Part shown: positions 24,591 to 33,064 of the stretch, piece after piece
How positions within the stretch are numbered: the first letter of the stretch is position 1
How the letters are laid out: each line of letters starts with the position of its first letter
Assembly (NCBI RefSeq): GCF_000716715.1
Contig: NZ_JNYJ01000003.1
Coordinates: 124,001-188,000 of the forward strand
DNA from: Dactylosporangium aurantiacum
GTDB taxonomy: Bacteria; Actinomycetota; Actinomycetes; Mycobacteriales; Micromonosporaceae
Reading direction: 5' to 3'
DNA: 64,000 nucleotides
Notes under the pieces: generated by a model
The model's database searches: none
What the model was told of the DNA's origin: nothing
Seen by the model: the letters and a program-made list of their open reading frames with translations, nothing else
Made by a program: the position numbers and the translations under genes

Positions 24591-25622
24591 TCAGGGGTGG
24601 CGGCCGGTGAAGCAGAGGAAGGCGGTCTGCGGGTCGGCGCCGGGCGGGGGTGGCACGCTGGGGCGGAACGCGCCGGTGCGGCGCAGGCCCTCGGCGTGCG
24701 GCAGCAGCGCCTGGTGGGTGCGGGTGACCTGGGCGGGGTCGAGGGCGTCGTCGGCGCCGACGGCGCGGGCCAGGTCCCAGGTGTGCACGAGCAGCTCCAG
24801 GCTGCCGATGACGGCGACGGCCTGCTCGACCGGGACGGGGCCGAGCGGGCCGCCGGGCAGCGGGGTGGCGGCGCGGGCGGGGTCGTGCAGCATGGCGAGC
24901 ATGTCGTCGCGGCAGCGCCGGAACGCGGTGGCGAGGTCGGCGGTCGGCTCGACCGGGGGTGCGTCGGCCATGGGGGCGATGCCGACGCCGTCGGCGGGGG
25001 TGGGCGGGCGGCGGTCGACCATGGCGAGGATGCCGCGGTGGCCGTTGACGACGTGGCCGACGACCTGGCGGGCGGTCCAGCCGTCGCACGGGCTTGGGGC
25101 GTCCCAGCGGGCGGGCGGGGTGGCCTCGATCCGGGCGAGCAGGCCGTCGGCGAGGACGCGGTAGTTGGTGGCGGTGTCGTTCATGGTGGGTCCTGTCTCG
25201 GTCAGCAGGTCGGCGAGGCGGCGGGCGGTGCGGGTGCGCCAACCGTCGGCCATGACGTCGCGGGCGCGCCGGTGCAGCGGGTTGTCCGGGTCGAAGCCCT
25301 CCTGCAGCAGGAACAGCCGGGTGCCGGTGCCCTCGGGGTGCAGCGTCCAGGTGATGGTCCACCCGTCGCCGGTCCCGGCCGCGTCGCGCCACCGCACGCG
25401 CAGCATCCGGGCCGGTTCGAAGGCGAGGACCTCGGCGTCGACGGTGCCGGAGAAGCCGGCGGCGGGCAGTGGCGCGGTGCGCATGGTGTACCGGTGGCCG
25501 ACCTCGAGGCGGAAGTCGCCGGGCATGAGCCACCGGGCGATCAGGTCCGGCTCGGTGAGCGCCCGCCACACCTTGCCCGGCGGGTGCGGCAGGAACTGGT
25601 CGACGTGCACGCAGTCAGACAC
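24591..25622 (-). CDS. SRPBCC (AHSA1-like) domain fused to a TIGR03086/DinB-like domain
   Basis: 343 residues from GTG 25622, overlapping the ArsR stop by 8 bp. Residues 1-140 are an AHSA1/SRPBCC domain (FLPHPPGKVWRALTEPDLIARWL, then GFSGTVDAEVLAFEPARMLRVRW). From about residue 146 (MNDTATNYRVLADGLLARI) a second domain has the TIGR03086/maleylpyruvate-isomerase-like metal site: PCDGWTARQVVGHVVNGH, and later ELLVHTWDLARA. The two are usually separate genes; the join here is in one frame, but an internal ATG with a plausible start lies at the second domain. SRPBCC genes paired with ArsR regulators are common; the ligand is unknown. Confidence 0.85.
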   Translation of the reverse strand: MSDCVHVDQFLPHPPGKVWRALTEPDLIARWLMPGDFRLEVGHRYTMRTAPLPAAGFSGTVDAEVLAFEPARMLRVRWRDAAGTGDGWTITWTLHPEGTGTRLFLLQEGFDPDNPLHRRARDVMADGWRTRTARRLADLLTETGPTMNDTATNYRVLADGLLARIEATPPARWDAPSPCDGWTARQVVGHVVNGHRGILAMVDRRPPTPADGVGIAPMADAPPVEPTADLATAFRRCRDDMLAMLHDPARAATPLPGGPLGPVPVEQAVAVIGSLELLVHTWDLARAVGADDALDPAQVTRTHQALLPHAEGLRRTGAFRPSVPPPPGADPQTAFLCFTGRHP

Positions 25623-25974
25623 GGTCGTCCTCGGGGGCGCCGGTGTCGTCCAGGGTGTCCAGGACCGCGCCGAGGTCGGTGAGGCGCTCCCGCCAGAACT
25701 GCTCGAACGGGCCGAGCCAGTCCCGGACCTGGGTCAGCGGGCCGGCCTCGAGGCGGTACAGCCGCTGCCGCCCGACCCTGGTCTCGCTGGCCAGGCCGGC
25801 CTCGCGCAGCACCCGCAGGTGCTCGGAGAAGCTGGGGCGGGACATGGCGAAGTGGCCGGCGAGCTCGGCGACCGGCTGCGGGCCGTGGACGCGCAGCAGC
25901 CGCAGCGTCTCCCGGCGCACGGGGCTGGCCAGCGCCGCGAACACCGGATCATCGGTGGGGTGCACGCGGTCCAA
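25615..25974 (-). CDS. ArsR-family transcriptional regulator
   Basis: 119 residues; the first usable start is TTG 25974, and GTG 25965 is an alternative. Winged helix: PVFAALASPVRRETLRLLRVHG, then VAELAGHFAMSRPSFSEHLRVLREAGL, then RQRLYRLEAGPL. There is no metal-binding ELCVCDL motif, so it belongs to the metal-free group usually paired with SRPBCC proteins, as here. A perfect 18-bp palindrome at 25979-25996, only 4 bp upstream of the start, is the likely autorepression site. Confidence 0.92.
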   Translation of the reverse strand: MDRVHPTDDPVFAALASPVRRETLRLLRVHGPQPVAELAGHFAMSRPSFSEHLRVLREAGLASETRVGRQRLYRLEAGPLTQVRDWLGPFEQFWRERLTDLGAVLDTLDDTGAPEDDRV

Positions 25975-25978
25975 TATA

Positions 25979-25996
25979 GGTAGGAAATTTCCTACC
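25979..25996. promoter_or_regulatory. Perfect 18-bp palindromic operator of the ArsR/SRPBCC operon
   Basis: GGTAGGAAATTTCCTACC reads the same on both strands. It is AT-rich at the centre, lies between the ArsR start (25974) and the divergent DUF488 gene (26044), and overlaps the region where both promoters must lie. The ArsR protein encoded next to it is the obvious ligand. Confidence 0.85.
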
Positions 25997-26043
25997 GGTC
26001 AAGCGCGGGTACCGTGCCAGGAGTGGACGAGGAGAGGCCGGCG

Positions 26044-26601
26044 GTGCGCATCTGCACCGTCGGGCACGGCGCGCGGCCGATCGAGGCGTTCCTCGGGGTC
26101 CTGCTCGACGCGGGCGTCGAGGTGCTGGTCGACGTGCGGCGGTTCCCCGGGTCGCGGCGGCATCCGCAGTACGGCCGGGACGCCCTGGCCGCCGCCGTGA
26201 CCGGCGCCGGGCTGCGGTACACCTGGCAGGGCGAGACGCTCGGCGGGCGGCGGCGGGGCGTCCCGGGCACGCGGCACACCGCGCTGCGCAACGCCGCGTT
26301 CGCCGCGTACGCCGACCACATGGACACCCCCGTCTTCCGCACCGCCGTCGACCAGCTGATCGACGAGGCCCGCACCGCGCTGCCCGCCGTGCTGTGCGCC
26401 GAGACGCTGTGGTGGCACTGCCACCGGATGCTCGTCGCGGACGCCCTGACCATGCGGGGCGCGCGGGTCGAGCACCTGCTGGAGGTCGGCAGCCGGCAGC
26501 CGCACCGGCCGACGCAGGGGGTCCGCCGGGGCGCGGACGGCTGGCCGGTGTACGACGCCCAGCCGGCCCAACCGGCCCAGCCGGCCCTGCCCGGGCTGTG
26601 A
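26044..26601 (+). CDS. DUF488 family protein
   Basis: 185 residues from GTG 26044, chosen for the GAGGAGAGG ribosome site; an upstream GTG at 26014 would add 10 residues. DUF488 hallmarks: ICTVGHGARPIEAFLGVLL, then VLVDVRRFPGSRRHPQYGRD, and near the C-terminus VLCAETLWWHCHRMLVAD, the CAE..CHR signature. The fold is alpha/beta; the biochemical role is not established. The C-terminal tail has a QPAQPAQPA repeat. It is divergent from the ArsR operon and may share its palindromic operator. Confidence 0.93.
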   Translation: MRICTVGHGARPIEAFLGVLLDAGVEVLVDVRRFPGSRRHPQYGRDALAAAVTGAGLRYTWQGETLGGRRRGVPGTRHTALRNAAFAAYADHMDTPVFRTAVDQLIDEARTALPAVLCAETLWWHCHRMLVADALTMRGARVEHLLEVGSRQPHRPTQGVRRGADGWPVYDAQPAQPAQPALPGL

Positions 26602-26611
26602 GCGGGCGCGG

Positions 26612-27988
26612 TCAGACGTAGCCGAACACCGGCGGGAAGACGAACACGACGATCCACGCCCAGGCGGCGTACACCGGCAGGTGCCCGGTCTGCCAGCGCT
26701 CGAGGGCCGCGAAGCGGCGCCGCCGGCGGATGAACTGCCACAGCAGCAGCGCCGAGCCGGCGAGGTTCACCAGCAGGATCACGTTCTCGCCGAGGGCGGC
26801 GGCCTTGTTGGGGGTGGTGCCGTACTCGGTGACCCGCCCGGTGATCTCCAGCAGCACCAGGGCGTCGATCGCCAGCGCGCTGAGCACGAGCGCGAGCTGC
26901 AGCTTGTCGAACCCGCCGGGCGGGGCGAACGGGTCGCGGGCGGAGATCGAGTACAGCAGCAGCCCGAGGACCACGACGAGCAGCAGGTCGAACAGGATCA
27001 GCGCCTCGCGCTCGACGTCGATGCGGGAGCTGGTGACGCCGACCGCGACCAGGAACGCCAGCAGCACCGCGGTGAACAGCGGGGTGAACAGCCGGGTCAG
27101 CACCGGGGCGATGTTCTCCACCACGCTCTGCTTGGCCTCCACCAGCCAGCCCGCGACGACGACCGCGGCCATCGCGCCGCACGGCAGCAGCCACTGCCCG
27201 ATGAACGTGTCGGGCTTGACGCCGATGGCCTCGAACGTGCCGAACATGAACGCGACGAGCACGCCGCCGCCGAGGGCGATGAGCACGAAGTAGACGAAGA
27301 CCTCGCCGGTGAAGCGGATGAAGTCCATGTGCCGGCGCGGGGATCGCCAGTCGTCGGCAACGTACGCCACGCCCACCACCAGCCACAGCGCGATCGGCAG
27401 GTGGATGGTGGTGATGACGAGCGACTGCGACTCCTCGCCCAGCGGGTAGACGTTGGCGGCGACCGCGCCGAGCGCGAAGAGGGCGGCCAGCACCGCGAGC
27501 ACCACCCGCGGCGCCTGCCGCCGCCAGGCGAGGAACCCGGCCAGCCAGGGCAGCGTGAACAGGCCGATGTTCGTCGCGTAGAACACGCCGTCGTCGCCGA
27601 GGTGCTGCCCGAACAGCTCCGGCACCTTGATCGAGGCGGCGGCGCCGGCCGCGCAGCCGATCATCACCCACAGCGTGCGGCGGGAGCGGGAGTCGGCGAC
27701 GGTACCGGTGTCGCCGGCGCCGGTGAGCACCAGCTGCTTCCACAGCCGCTCGGAGTGCTCGCGGGCGAACTCGCGGGACAGCTCGTCGAGGCTGCCCATC
27801 CGCTTGACCGCGACGAGGAACGCCTCGTCGTGGCTCAGGCCGGCCGCGACGAGCTCGTCGACCGAGCCGCGCAGGTGGTCCTCCAGCTCGTCGGCGTCGG
27901 TGGTGCGCAGCTCGCGGCGGCGCTGCACGTACTGCCGCCACTGGGCGATCTGGGCCTCGAGGCCCTCCTGGCTGTCGGGTGCGGTCAT
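26612..27988 (-). CDS. PadR-linked multi-pass membrane protein (permease-prefix domain)
   Basis: 458 residues; ATG 27988 overlaps the PadR stop by 4 bp. The N-terminal cytosolic segment (about 1-85: EAQIAQWRQYVQRRRELRTTDADELEDHLRGSVDEL, here cited as separate helices) is the permease-prefix region seen downstream of PadR genes. About ten hydrophobic helices follow (LWVMIGCAAGAAASIKV, VVLAVLAALFALGAVAANVY, VFVYFVLIALGGGVLVAFMF, LALVLSALAIDALVLLEITG and others). There is no FtsX/MacB-type large domain. The substrate is unknown. Its expression is presumably controlled by the coupled PadR protein. Confidence 0.85.
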   Translation of the reverse strand: MTAPDSQEGLEAQIAQWRQYVQRRRELRTTDADELEDHLRGSVDELVAAGLSHDEAFLVAVKRMGSLDELSREFAREHSERLWKQLVLTGAGDTGTVADSRSRRTLWVMIGCAAGAAASIKVPELFGQHLGDDGVFYATNIGLFTLPWLAGFLAWRRQAPRVVLAVLAALFALGAVAANVYPLGEESQSLVITTIHLPIALWLVVGVAYVADDWRSPRRHMDFIRFTGEVFVYFVLIALGGGVLVAFMFGTFEAIGVKPDTFIGQWLLPCGAMAAVVVAGWLVEAKQSVVENIAPVLTRLFTPLFTAVLLAFLVAVGVTSSRIDVEREALILFDLLLVVVLGLLLYSISARDPFAPPGGFDKLQLALVLSALAIDALVLLEITGRVTEYGTTPNKAAALGENVILLVNLAGSALLLWQFIRRRRRFAALERWQTGHLPVYAAWAWIVVFVFPPVFGYV

Positions 27989-28350
27989 GACGGGCACTCC
28001 TGGGGGACGACGGTGAACGGCGCGCGCCAGATCTCCTTGAGGGTGCCCACGACGGTGTCCCACTGGCGGCGCTGCTCGGCGAGCTCGCCGAGGCCCTGCT
28101 CGGTGATGCGGTAGTACTTGCGGCGCCGCTCCCCCGCCACCGCGTGCCAGGTCGACTCGACGTGGCCGAGCCGCTCCAGCCGGTGCAGCAGCGGATACAG
28201 CAGGCCCTCGGTCCAGTCGAGCTCGCCGCCGGACAGCTCGTGGATGCGTTTGAGGATGGCGTATCCGTAGCTCTCGCCCTCGGCCAGGATGCCGAGCACC
28301 ATCGGCGTGGCCGACGCGGCGACGAGGTCCTTCGCGACCTTCACGACCAT
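27985..28350 (-). CDS. PadR-family transcriptional regulator (first of a divergent pair)
   Basis: 121 residues from ATG 28350. PadR core: PMVLGILAEGESYGYAILKRI, then DWTEGLLYPLLHRLERLGHV, then ERRRKYYRITEQGLGEL, with a C-terminal dimer helix. It overlaps the permease-prefix gene by 4 bp. Divergent from a second PadR gene, with an inverted repeat between them. Confidence 0.95.
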   Translation of the reverse strand: MVVKVAKDLVAASATPMVLGILAEGESYGYAILKRIHELSGGELDWTEGLLYPLLHRLERLGHVESTWHAVAGERRRKYYRITEQGLGELAEQRRQWDTVVGTLKEIWRAPFTVVPQECPS

Positions 28351-28362
28351 CACACCCCTCGA

Positions 28363-28380
28363 AGTACGATGCATAGTACT
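28363..28380. promoter_or_regulatory. Inverted-repeat operator between divergent PadR genes
   Basis: AGTAC-GATGCATA-GTACT has 5-bp arms and an 8-bp centre that itself contains the palindrome ATGCAT. It lies 12 bp upstream of the leftward PadR start. The surrounding AT-rich stretch (TAGTACTGCTAGGTATAG) is a likely promoter. Confidence 0.6.
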
Positions 28381-28458
28381 GCTAGGTATAGGGGCGCACA
28401 ATCGGCCGCCGGACCACCTATGGTTCGCATGTACCGATGGCCGATACGGGTGGTGGAC

Positions 28459-28800
28459 ATGGCGATGCACGAGCCGACCTTCTACATCCTCACCGCCCTC
28501 GCCGAGCACCCGCAGCACGGCTACGGCGTCATGCAGACCGTCGCCCGGCTGTCCGGGGACCGCGTGACGCTGCGCCCCGGCACGCTGTACGCGGCCCTGG
28601 ACCGGCTCACCACCGAGGGTCTGCTCGCGGTGGACCGGGAGGAGGCGCTGCAGGGCCGGCTGCGCCGCTACTACCGGCTGACCGAGGCGGGCTCGGCGGC
28701 CCTCGGCGCCGAGGTGGTGCGCATGCGCGCGGCCGCGTCGATGGCCGCGGCCCGGCTGCGCGCCCACGGCGGGTGCACCGCCGCGGGCGCCGGCGCCTGA
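28459..28800 (+). CDS. PadR-family transcriptional regulator (second of a divergent pair)
   Basis: 113 residues from ATG 28459 (MAMHEPTFYIL); ATG 28465 and GTG 28450/28453 are alternatives. PadR core: FYILTALAEHPQHGYGVMQTVARL, then LRPGTLYAALDRLTTEGLLAV, then LRRYYRLTEAGSAAL. No transporter gene follows it, so the target may be the divergent PadR/permease operon or a distant gene. Confidence 0.9.
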   Translation: MAMHEPTFYILTALAEHPQHGYGVMQTVARLSGDRVTLRPGTLYAALDRLTTEGLLAVDREEALQGRLRRYYRLTEAGSAALGAEVVRMRAAASMAAARLRAHGGCTAAGAGA

Positions 28801-28948
28801 GGCAGCGTCGCTGCGGTCGTCGCGGTCACCCGCGTGCTGCGCCACGACGCACCAGTGTGCCGGCCCGGGTGTTCCACGGGTCCGGACCCGGGTCCCGGCC
28901 CGGCACGCTGTGGGCAGTCAGCAGCAGACCTCGGTACAGGAGCGCGAC

Positions 28949-29395
28949 ATGCCCACGATCCACCTCAGCGCGACGACCACGGTGACCCCGGCGCAGTTCG
29001 TCGCGAGCCTCACCGACTTCGGGCCGGGCCGCTCGAAGCTGTTCGCCAACAGCAGCGACGAGTACCTCACCGTGCACGACCTCGGTCCGGACCGGGCGGA
29101 CGTGACGGAGGGCTCCGGCGGCGTCTGGGAGCGGCTGCGCTACGACTGGTCCGACCCGCACCGCGTGGTGATGACGACCGTCGACTCGAACGTGTGGGGC
29201 GGCGCGTCCGGGCACACGTACACCTTCACCCGCCGGCCGGACGGCACGACCCTCATCGACGCGGTCGTGGTCCGCGAGGGCCGCAACCTCAAGGGCCGGG
29301 TCATCGGGCTGCTGCTCGGCACCGTCGCCAAGGGGCAGCTGCGCAAGGGACTGCGCGGCACGGTCGCCGCCGTCGAGGCGCGCAACGACCGCTGA
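28949..29395 (+). CDS. SRPBCC-family protein
   Basis: 148 residues from ATG 28949 (CAGGAG upstream). The helix-grip pattern is clear: IHLSATTTVTPAQFVASLTDF, then RYDWSDPHRVVMTTVDSNVWGG, then HTYTFTRRPDGTTLIDAVV, then the long C-terminal helix (GRVIGLLLGTVAKGQLRKGL). SRPBCC proteins bind hydrophobic ligands; the ligand is unknown. A long imperfect hairpin (about 28857-28910) lies upstream and may end transcription from the PadR gene. Confidence 0.85.
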   Translation: MPTIHLSATTTVTPAQFVASLTDFGPGRSKLFANSSDEYLTVHDLGPDRADVTEGSGGVWERLRYDWSDPHRVVMTTVDSNVWGGASGHTYTFTRRPDGTTLIDAVVVREGRNLKGRVIGLLLGTVAKGQLRKGLRGTVAAVEARNDR

Positions 29396-29398
29396 CCG

Positions 29399-30547
29399 TC
29401 ACAGCCGGTCGCCAGCAGCGCGTACGTCCTGGCGTCCCACAGCCGCAGCTTGTTGTCGCGGTACGTGATCGTGACGAACGCCCTGCCGGTCGGGCCGAAC
29501 AGGGCCACCCCGCCATCGGCGCGGGCGACGGCGAGCGTCGTGCCGTCGGGGCTGAACCAGATCGAGTCGTTGCGGCCCGCGTACCCCCTTGATCCGGCCG
29601 AGCTGCGCCTTCGACGCGACGTCCTTGACGGTCACGCCGCCGTCGACCGCGAACGCGACCACCTGGCCGTTCGGGCTGAGCGCCACGGCGTTGCCGGTCT
29701 GGTGGAGCAGCTCCGCGCCGGCCCTGCCCTGCTGGTGCAGCAGCACCCGACCGTCGAGGCTGCCGGTGACGTACCGCGACCCGTCGGGGGTGAAGCTGAC
29801 CCCGGTCACGTAGCTGTCGTTGTCGTCGGTCACCGCGGCCTGCCGGAACCCGGGCGAAACGGCCGGCGCGGCGGCCTCCCGCACGACCGGGCACGATGCC
29901 GAGCGCCTGGTGCGGCAGCGTCGCGGCGAGCGGGGTCCGGGACGCTCCGCCGGCCAGGAACACGGACCGCTCCGGGGCGTCGCCGGCGGTGCGGACGGTA
30001 GCGCGGGCCGCGGTGACGGTGCCGAGGTACGCCACGACGGCCGCGTCCACGTCCAGCCCGCCGGTGTCGGCCAGACCACGCTCGGCGAGGACCTCGAACC
30101 CGTCGGCAGTGCGGCGCACGACGGAGGCGTCGAAGGTGCCGGCGCCGAAGTCGTACACCACGACATGGGCATCGACGGCCAGACCGCCGGCGAACGCGTG
30201 GGCGGCCGCGACGGGCTCCGCGACCAGGGTGACCGGGCCGAGCCCGGCGGCGGTGGCGGCGGCGGTGGGGGTCGGCAGCGCGCGGCGGCTCGCGCCCCAC
30301 CCCACCGGGCAGGTGACCGTGACGTCGCCGAGCGGCCCGCCGGCGACCCGGACGGCCTCGTCGGCGACCCGGCCGAACACGGCCGCGACGAGGTCCACGG
30401 CGGCGACCTCGGCCCCGCCGAGGACGATCCGCGCCCGGGTCCGCGCGCCCTCGCTCGTCAGCGTGCGGGTGAACGGCTCCTCCTGGATGTCCGGCCGCGG
30501 CCGGGCCGCGATCTCCGGCCGCCGCCCGGTGCGGCGCGCCGCACCGG
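29399..30547 (-). pseudogene. Decayed Hsp70-like/WD40 fusion gene
   Basis: Reading leftward, an Hsp70 ATPase fragment (VTCPVGWGASRRALPTPTAA, then VVYDFGAGTFDASVVRRTADG, then SVFLAGGASRTPLAATLPHQ) lacks its first ~90 residues and about 100 residues of subdomain IIB. The frame then shifts to WD40 blades (YVTGVSFTPDGSRYVTGSLDG, then NAVALSPNGQVVAFAVDGGV), and shifts again to a last blade (ALFGPTGRAFVTITYRDNKL, then RLWDARTYALLATG). At least two frameshifts and two deletions make it non-functional. It resembles the N-terminal half of the intact Hsp70-like gene at 47168-49258. Confidence 0.8.
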
Positions 30548-30559
30548 CGACCCGCCCGG

Positions 30560-31165
30560 TCAGGTGTCCAGGCCCGCGGCCCGGGCCATGTGCCCGGCGT
30601 ACCAGGCCGGCCAGTTCGTGTCCTCGTGGCCGAGCCGCTGTTCGTACTCTCCGTGCGCGGCGGCCGCGTCGCGCAGCGCCCGCTCGACCTCGGCGACGGA
30701 GCCGTACACGACCTGCCCGGTCCGCCCGGGCAGCCGCCGGGTCACCTCCTGCAGCACGAACCCGTTGCCGTCCGGGTCCTGGAAGGACACGAACGAGCCG
30801 TAGGACCGCCGGTCCGGCTGTGGGCCGGCGACCCGCCCGGTGGTGCCGGCGTGGTGGAACACCCCGCCGGCGTCGTGGAACACCTCGCTCACCTCGACGC
30901 CGGCGGCCACCAGGTGCTCCCGGGCGGCGACGATGTCGTCGACGACGAAGTGCACGCCCTGCGCCGAGCCGGGCGCGGCGTCGGTGACCCGCGAGCCGAA
31001 CAGGATCGACGCCGCCGACCCGGGCGGGGTGACGTGCACGACCCGGAAGCCGTCCGGACCGGCGAAGTCGACGTCCTCGCGGAAGCCGATCCTCGTGTAG
31101 AAGTCCTTGGCCCGGTCGACGTCCGAGACCGGCAGGACGACCACCTCGAGCTTGAAGTCCGTCAT
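30560..31165 (-). CDS. VOC/glyoxalase-fold protein
   Basis: 201 residues from ATG 31165. Two halves of the VOC fold are visible: FKLEVVVLPVSDVDRAKDFYTRIGF, then FRVVHVTPPGSAASILFGS; and GVHFVVDDIVAAREHLVAAG, then YGSFVSFQDPDGNGFVLQEV. The His and Glu positions expected to bind metal are partly present (GVHF, VLQE). The C-terminal extension (ERALRDAAAAHGEYEQRLG) is helical. It probably handles or binds a small electrophile; the substrate is unknown. It starts downstream of decayed DNA. Confidence 0.9.
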   Translation of the reverse strand: MTDFKLEVVVLPVSDVDRAKDFYTRIGFREDVDFAGPDGFRVVHVTPPGSAASILFGSRVTDAAPGSAQGVHFVVDDIVAAREHLVAAGVEVSEVFHDAGGVFHHAGTTGRVAGPQPDRRSYGSFVSFQDPDGNGFVLQEVTRRLPGRTGQVVYGSVAEVERALRDAAAAHGEYEQRLGHEDTNWPAWYAGHMARAAGLDT

Positions 31166-31292
31166 CGTGTGCTCCTTCGTGGTACCAGCGATGCCGTGCG
31201 GCACCTGACACCGACTGTCGTCCGAGCGGCCCGCGCTCGCCCCAGGGCAGGTCCCTGGCCGGCTCCCTGGCCGGTCCCCGGGTCGGCCCCGG

Positions 31293-31740
31293 GTCAGCCG
31301 TTGAACACCGGCGGCGCGTGGCCGGCGGGCTTGTCACCGACGCCGAGGCCGGGGCCGACCAGCCACGACTGGTACTGCGGGGCGAACATCGCCTACGGCG
31401 GCACCGGCTGCGGCGCGCCGGCCTCGTCCAGGCGGCGCCGGGCGTCGGCCTCGTCCAGGCGGCCGCCGAGCGTCGGCCTCGTCCAGGCGGCCGCCGAGCG
31501 TCGGCGGGCAGCCGGGCTCCACGCGGTGAGGCCCATGCCGAGCGAACCGCCGCTGCCGGCCGGACGCCAGCGCCCTGGCCGTCGGGTTCGGCAGGAATCC
31601 GAGGGCGGCGACCGCCTCGTTGACCGCGCCCGGACCGGCGCCGACGCGCCCGGCTCGTTGTTGATCACCCGCGACACGGCCGCGCGGGACATCCCCGCCG
31701 CCCGCGCGACGCCCTCGATCGTCGGCTCGACGCGCCCACC
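31293..31740 (-). pseudogene. Remnant of a LacI-family regulator and of a second gene end
   Basis: The 666 bp between 31165 and 31832 contain no intact gene. From 31740 leftward the minus strand reads a LacI HTH (TIEGVARAAGMSRAAVSRVINNEPG), shifts frame to NEAVAALGFLPNPTARALASGRQ, and shifts again to GSLGMGLTAW. At 31293-31400 the end of an unrelated-looking protein remains (FAPQYQSWLVGPGLGVGD to VFNG stop). Between them lies a short tandem repeat at 31416-31506. Confidence 0.7.
31416..31506. repeat. Three tandem copies of a 27-28 bp unit
   Basis: GCCTCGTCCA recurs at 31421, 31448 and 31476. The second and third units (GTCGGCCTCGTCCAGGCGGC and following) are nearly identical. The repeat sits inside the decayed LacI region and probably arose by slippage during decay. 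Confidence 0.8.
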
Positions 31741-31831
31741 GGATCACCCCGCACTTCCCCCGCTGCCGGCCGGCTGTCACGTTCCGCGGGGCCGGCGCGT
31801 CCTTGCCGCACACATCGTCGAAGGGGAGCCC

Positions 31832-32182
31832 ATGTTCGCTGCGTACGTCATCGTCACCACCGTCGCCGTGGTGTTCAACGGGGGTGCGGCCGGCACGTAC
31901 CTGATCGGGCACGACTACCCGAAGGCGCAGGCCGACATGAAGCGGGTGCCGCGGTCGTGGGTGCCGGTGCTCGGCGCCCTGCTGGCGGCGGGCACGGTGG
32001 GGCTGCTGGCCGGGTTCGCAGTGCCGGTGCTGGGCGTGCTCGCCGCAACGGGGCTGGTGCTGTACTTCACCGGCGCGCTCGTCGCGCACCTGCGGGTCGG
32101 GTCGCGGCAGCTCGTCGGGTGGGCGGTGTTCTTCGTGACCGCCGTGGCGGCGCTCTGGGTGAACGTCGCGCATACCTGGTGA
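31832..32182 (+). CDS. DoxX-like four-helix membrane protein
   Basis: 116 residues from ATG 31832 (GGGGAG upstream). Four hydrophobic helices fill the protein (FAAYVIVTTVAVVFNGGAAG; VPVLGALLAAGTVGLLAGFA; LGVLAATGLVLYFTGALVAH; VGWAVFFVTAVAALWVNVA), the size and pattern of DoxX/DUF4383-like proteins. Known members are poorly characterised and some act in thiol or redox stress. There is no partner in the neighbourhood. Confidence 0.8.
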   Translation: MFAAYVIVTTVAVVFNGGAAGTYLIGHDYPKAQADMKRVPRSWVPVLGALLAAGTVGLLAGFAVPVLGVLAATGLVLYFTGALVAHLRVGSRQLVGWAVFFVTAVAALWVNVAHTW

Positions 32183-32271
32183 AACTCGGCGGGTTTTCGC
32201 CGGCCGGGCGGATCCGGGGGCGGGCGGCGTGCGTCGAACCGGCGAACGTCCCCTACCGGATGGAGTGCAGC

Positions 32272-32862
32272 GTGCGAAGCAGATACGGGCGGATCGTCGC
32301 GGGCCTGACGGCCGGACTGGTGCTGGTCACCGCGGCGGGCTGCGCGCGCCAGGCGATGGCCGGGGACCCGGCGCCCGGGGGTTCCGGCGCGCCGGTGACC
32401 GCCGGGCCGGACCGGGACGCCGCGGTCTACACGCAGGTGCTGCGCCGATACCTGGGCACGCCGGCCGAGAACTCGTTCCCGGACCGCACGTTCCGGCACG
32501 TGTACGTGCTGGACCGGGCGGTGCGGGGCGCCGGCGACCCGCAGGCCGCACAGGCGGCCGGCGAGCCGATCCCGGCCGGCACGCAGCGGGCGGTCGCCGA
32601 CGCGCTGGCCGACGTCGGGCCGGTGGCGTTCGTCGCGGACCGGGAGTCGGTGCTCGTGGCGCAGGACGGCTGCGCCACCGTGCGCGACGGCGGCATCCTC
32701 GTCACGCTCGGGCCGGTGACCGGCGGCGCCGACCGGGTGGAGGTCGGTGTGTACGGCTACGTCGCCTGCCTCGGCGCGACCTGGCTGACCTACGTGGTGC
32801 AGCAGGCCGCCGGGGACGGCTGGCAGGTCACCGGCACGACCGGCCCGATGGCGATCGCCTGA
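32272..32862 (+). CDS. Secreted lipoprotein
   Basis: 196 residues from GTG 32272, chosen for the GGAG ribosome site; ATG 32260 would add four residues. The lipoprotein signal is GRIVAGLTAGLVLVTAAGC, with lipobox TAAGC. The mature domain has three cysteines near the middle and end (VAQDGCATVRDGG, GYVACLG) and a beta-rich pattern (ILVTLGPVTGGADRVEVGVY, WLTYVVQQAAGDGWQVTG). The function is unknown. The 202 bp downstream (32863-33064) is GC-rich repeat-like DNA with no gene. Confidence 0.85.
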   Translation: MRSRYGRIVAGLTAGLVLVTAAGCARQAMAGDPAPGGSGAPVTAGPDRDAAVYTQVLRRYLGTPAENSFPDRTFRHVYVLDRAVRGAGDPQAAQAAGEPIPAGTQRAVADALADVGPVAFVADRESVLVAQDGCATVRDGGILVTLGPVTGGADRVEVGVYGYVACLGATWLTYVVQQAAGDGWQVTGTTGPMAIA

Positions 32863-33064
32863 CCGGCCCGGGACGGCGCGGGACGGCGCGCCTGGACCGG
32901 CCCGAAGCGGCGCGCCGGCCGGCTCGGAGCGACTCGCGTGGGCGGCTCAGGGCGGCTCGCGCGGGCGGCCGGGCCCGGCGCACGGTCCGGGCCGGAGTAG
33001 CCGCGGCCGCCCGGCCCGGCTCCCGGACCGGACAGCCTCAGCGGAGGCGGCTGCCCGGGCCGGC

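Noticed and set aside
31416..31506. Possible CRISPR-like repeat
   Set aside because: The units are directly contiguous, without spacers, only three copies, and inside a decayed gene. No cas gene is present.
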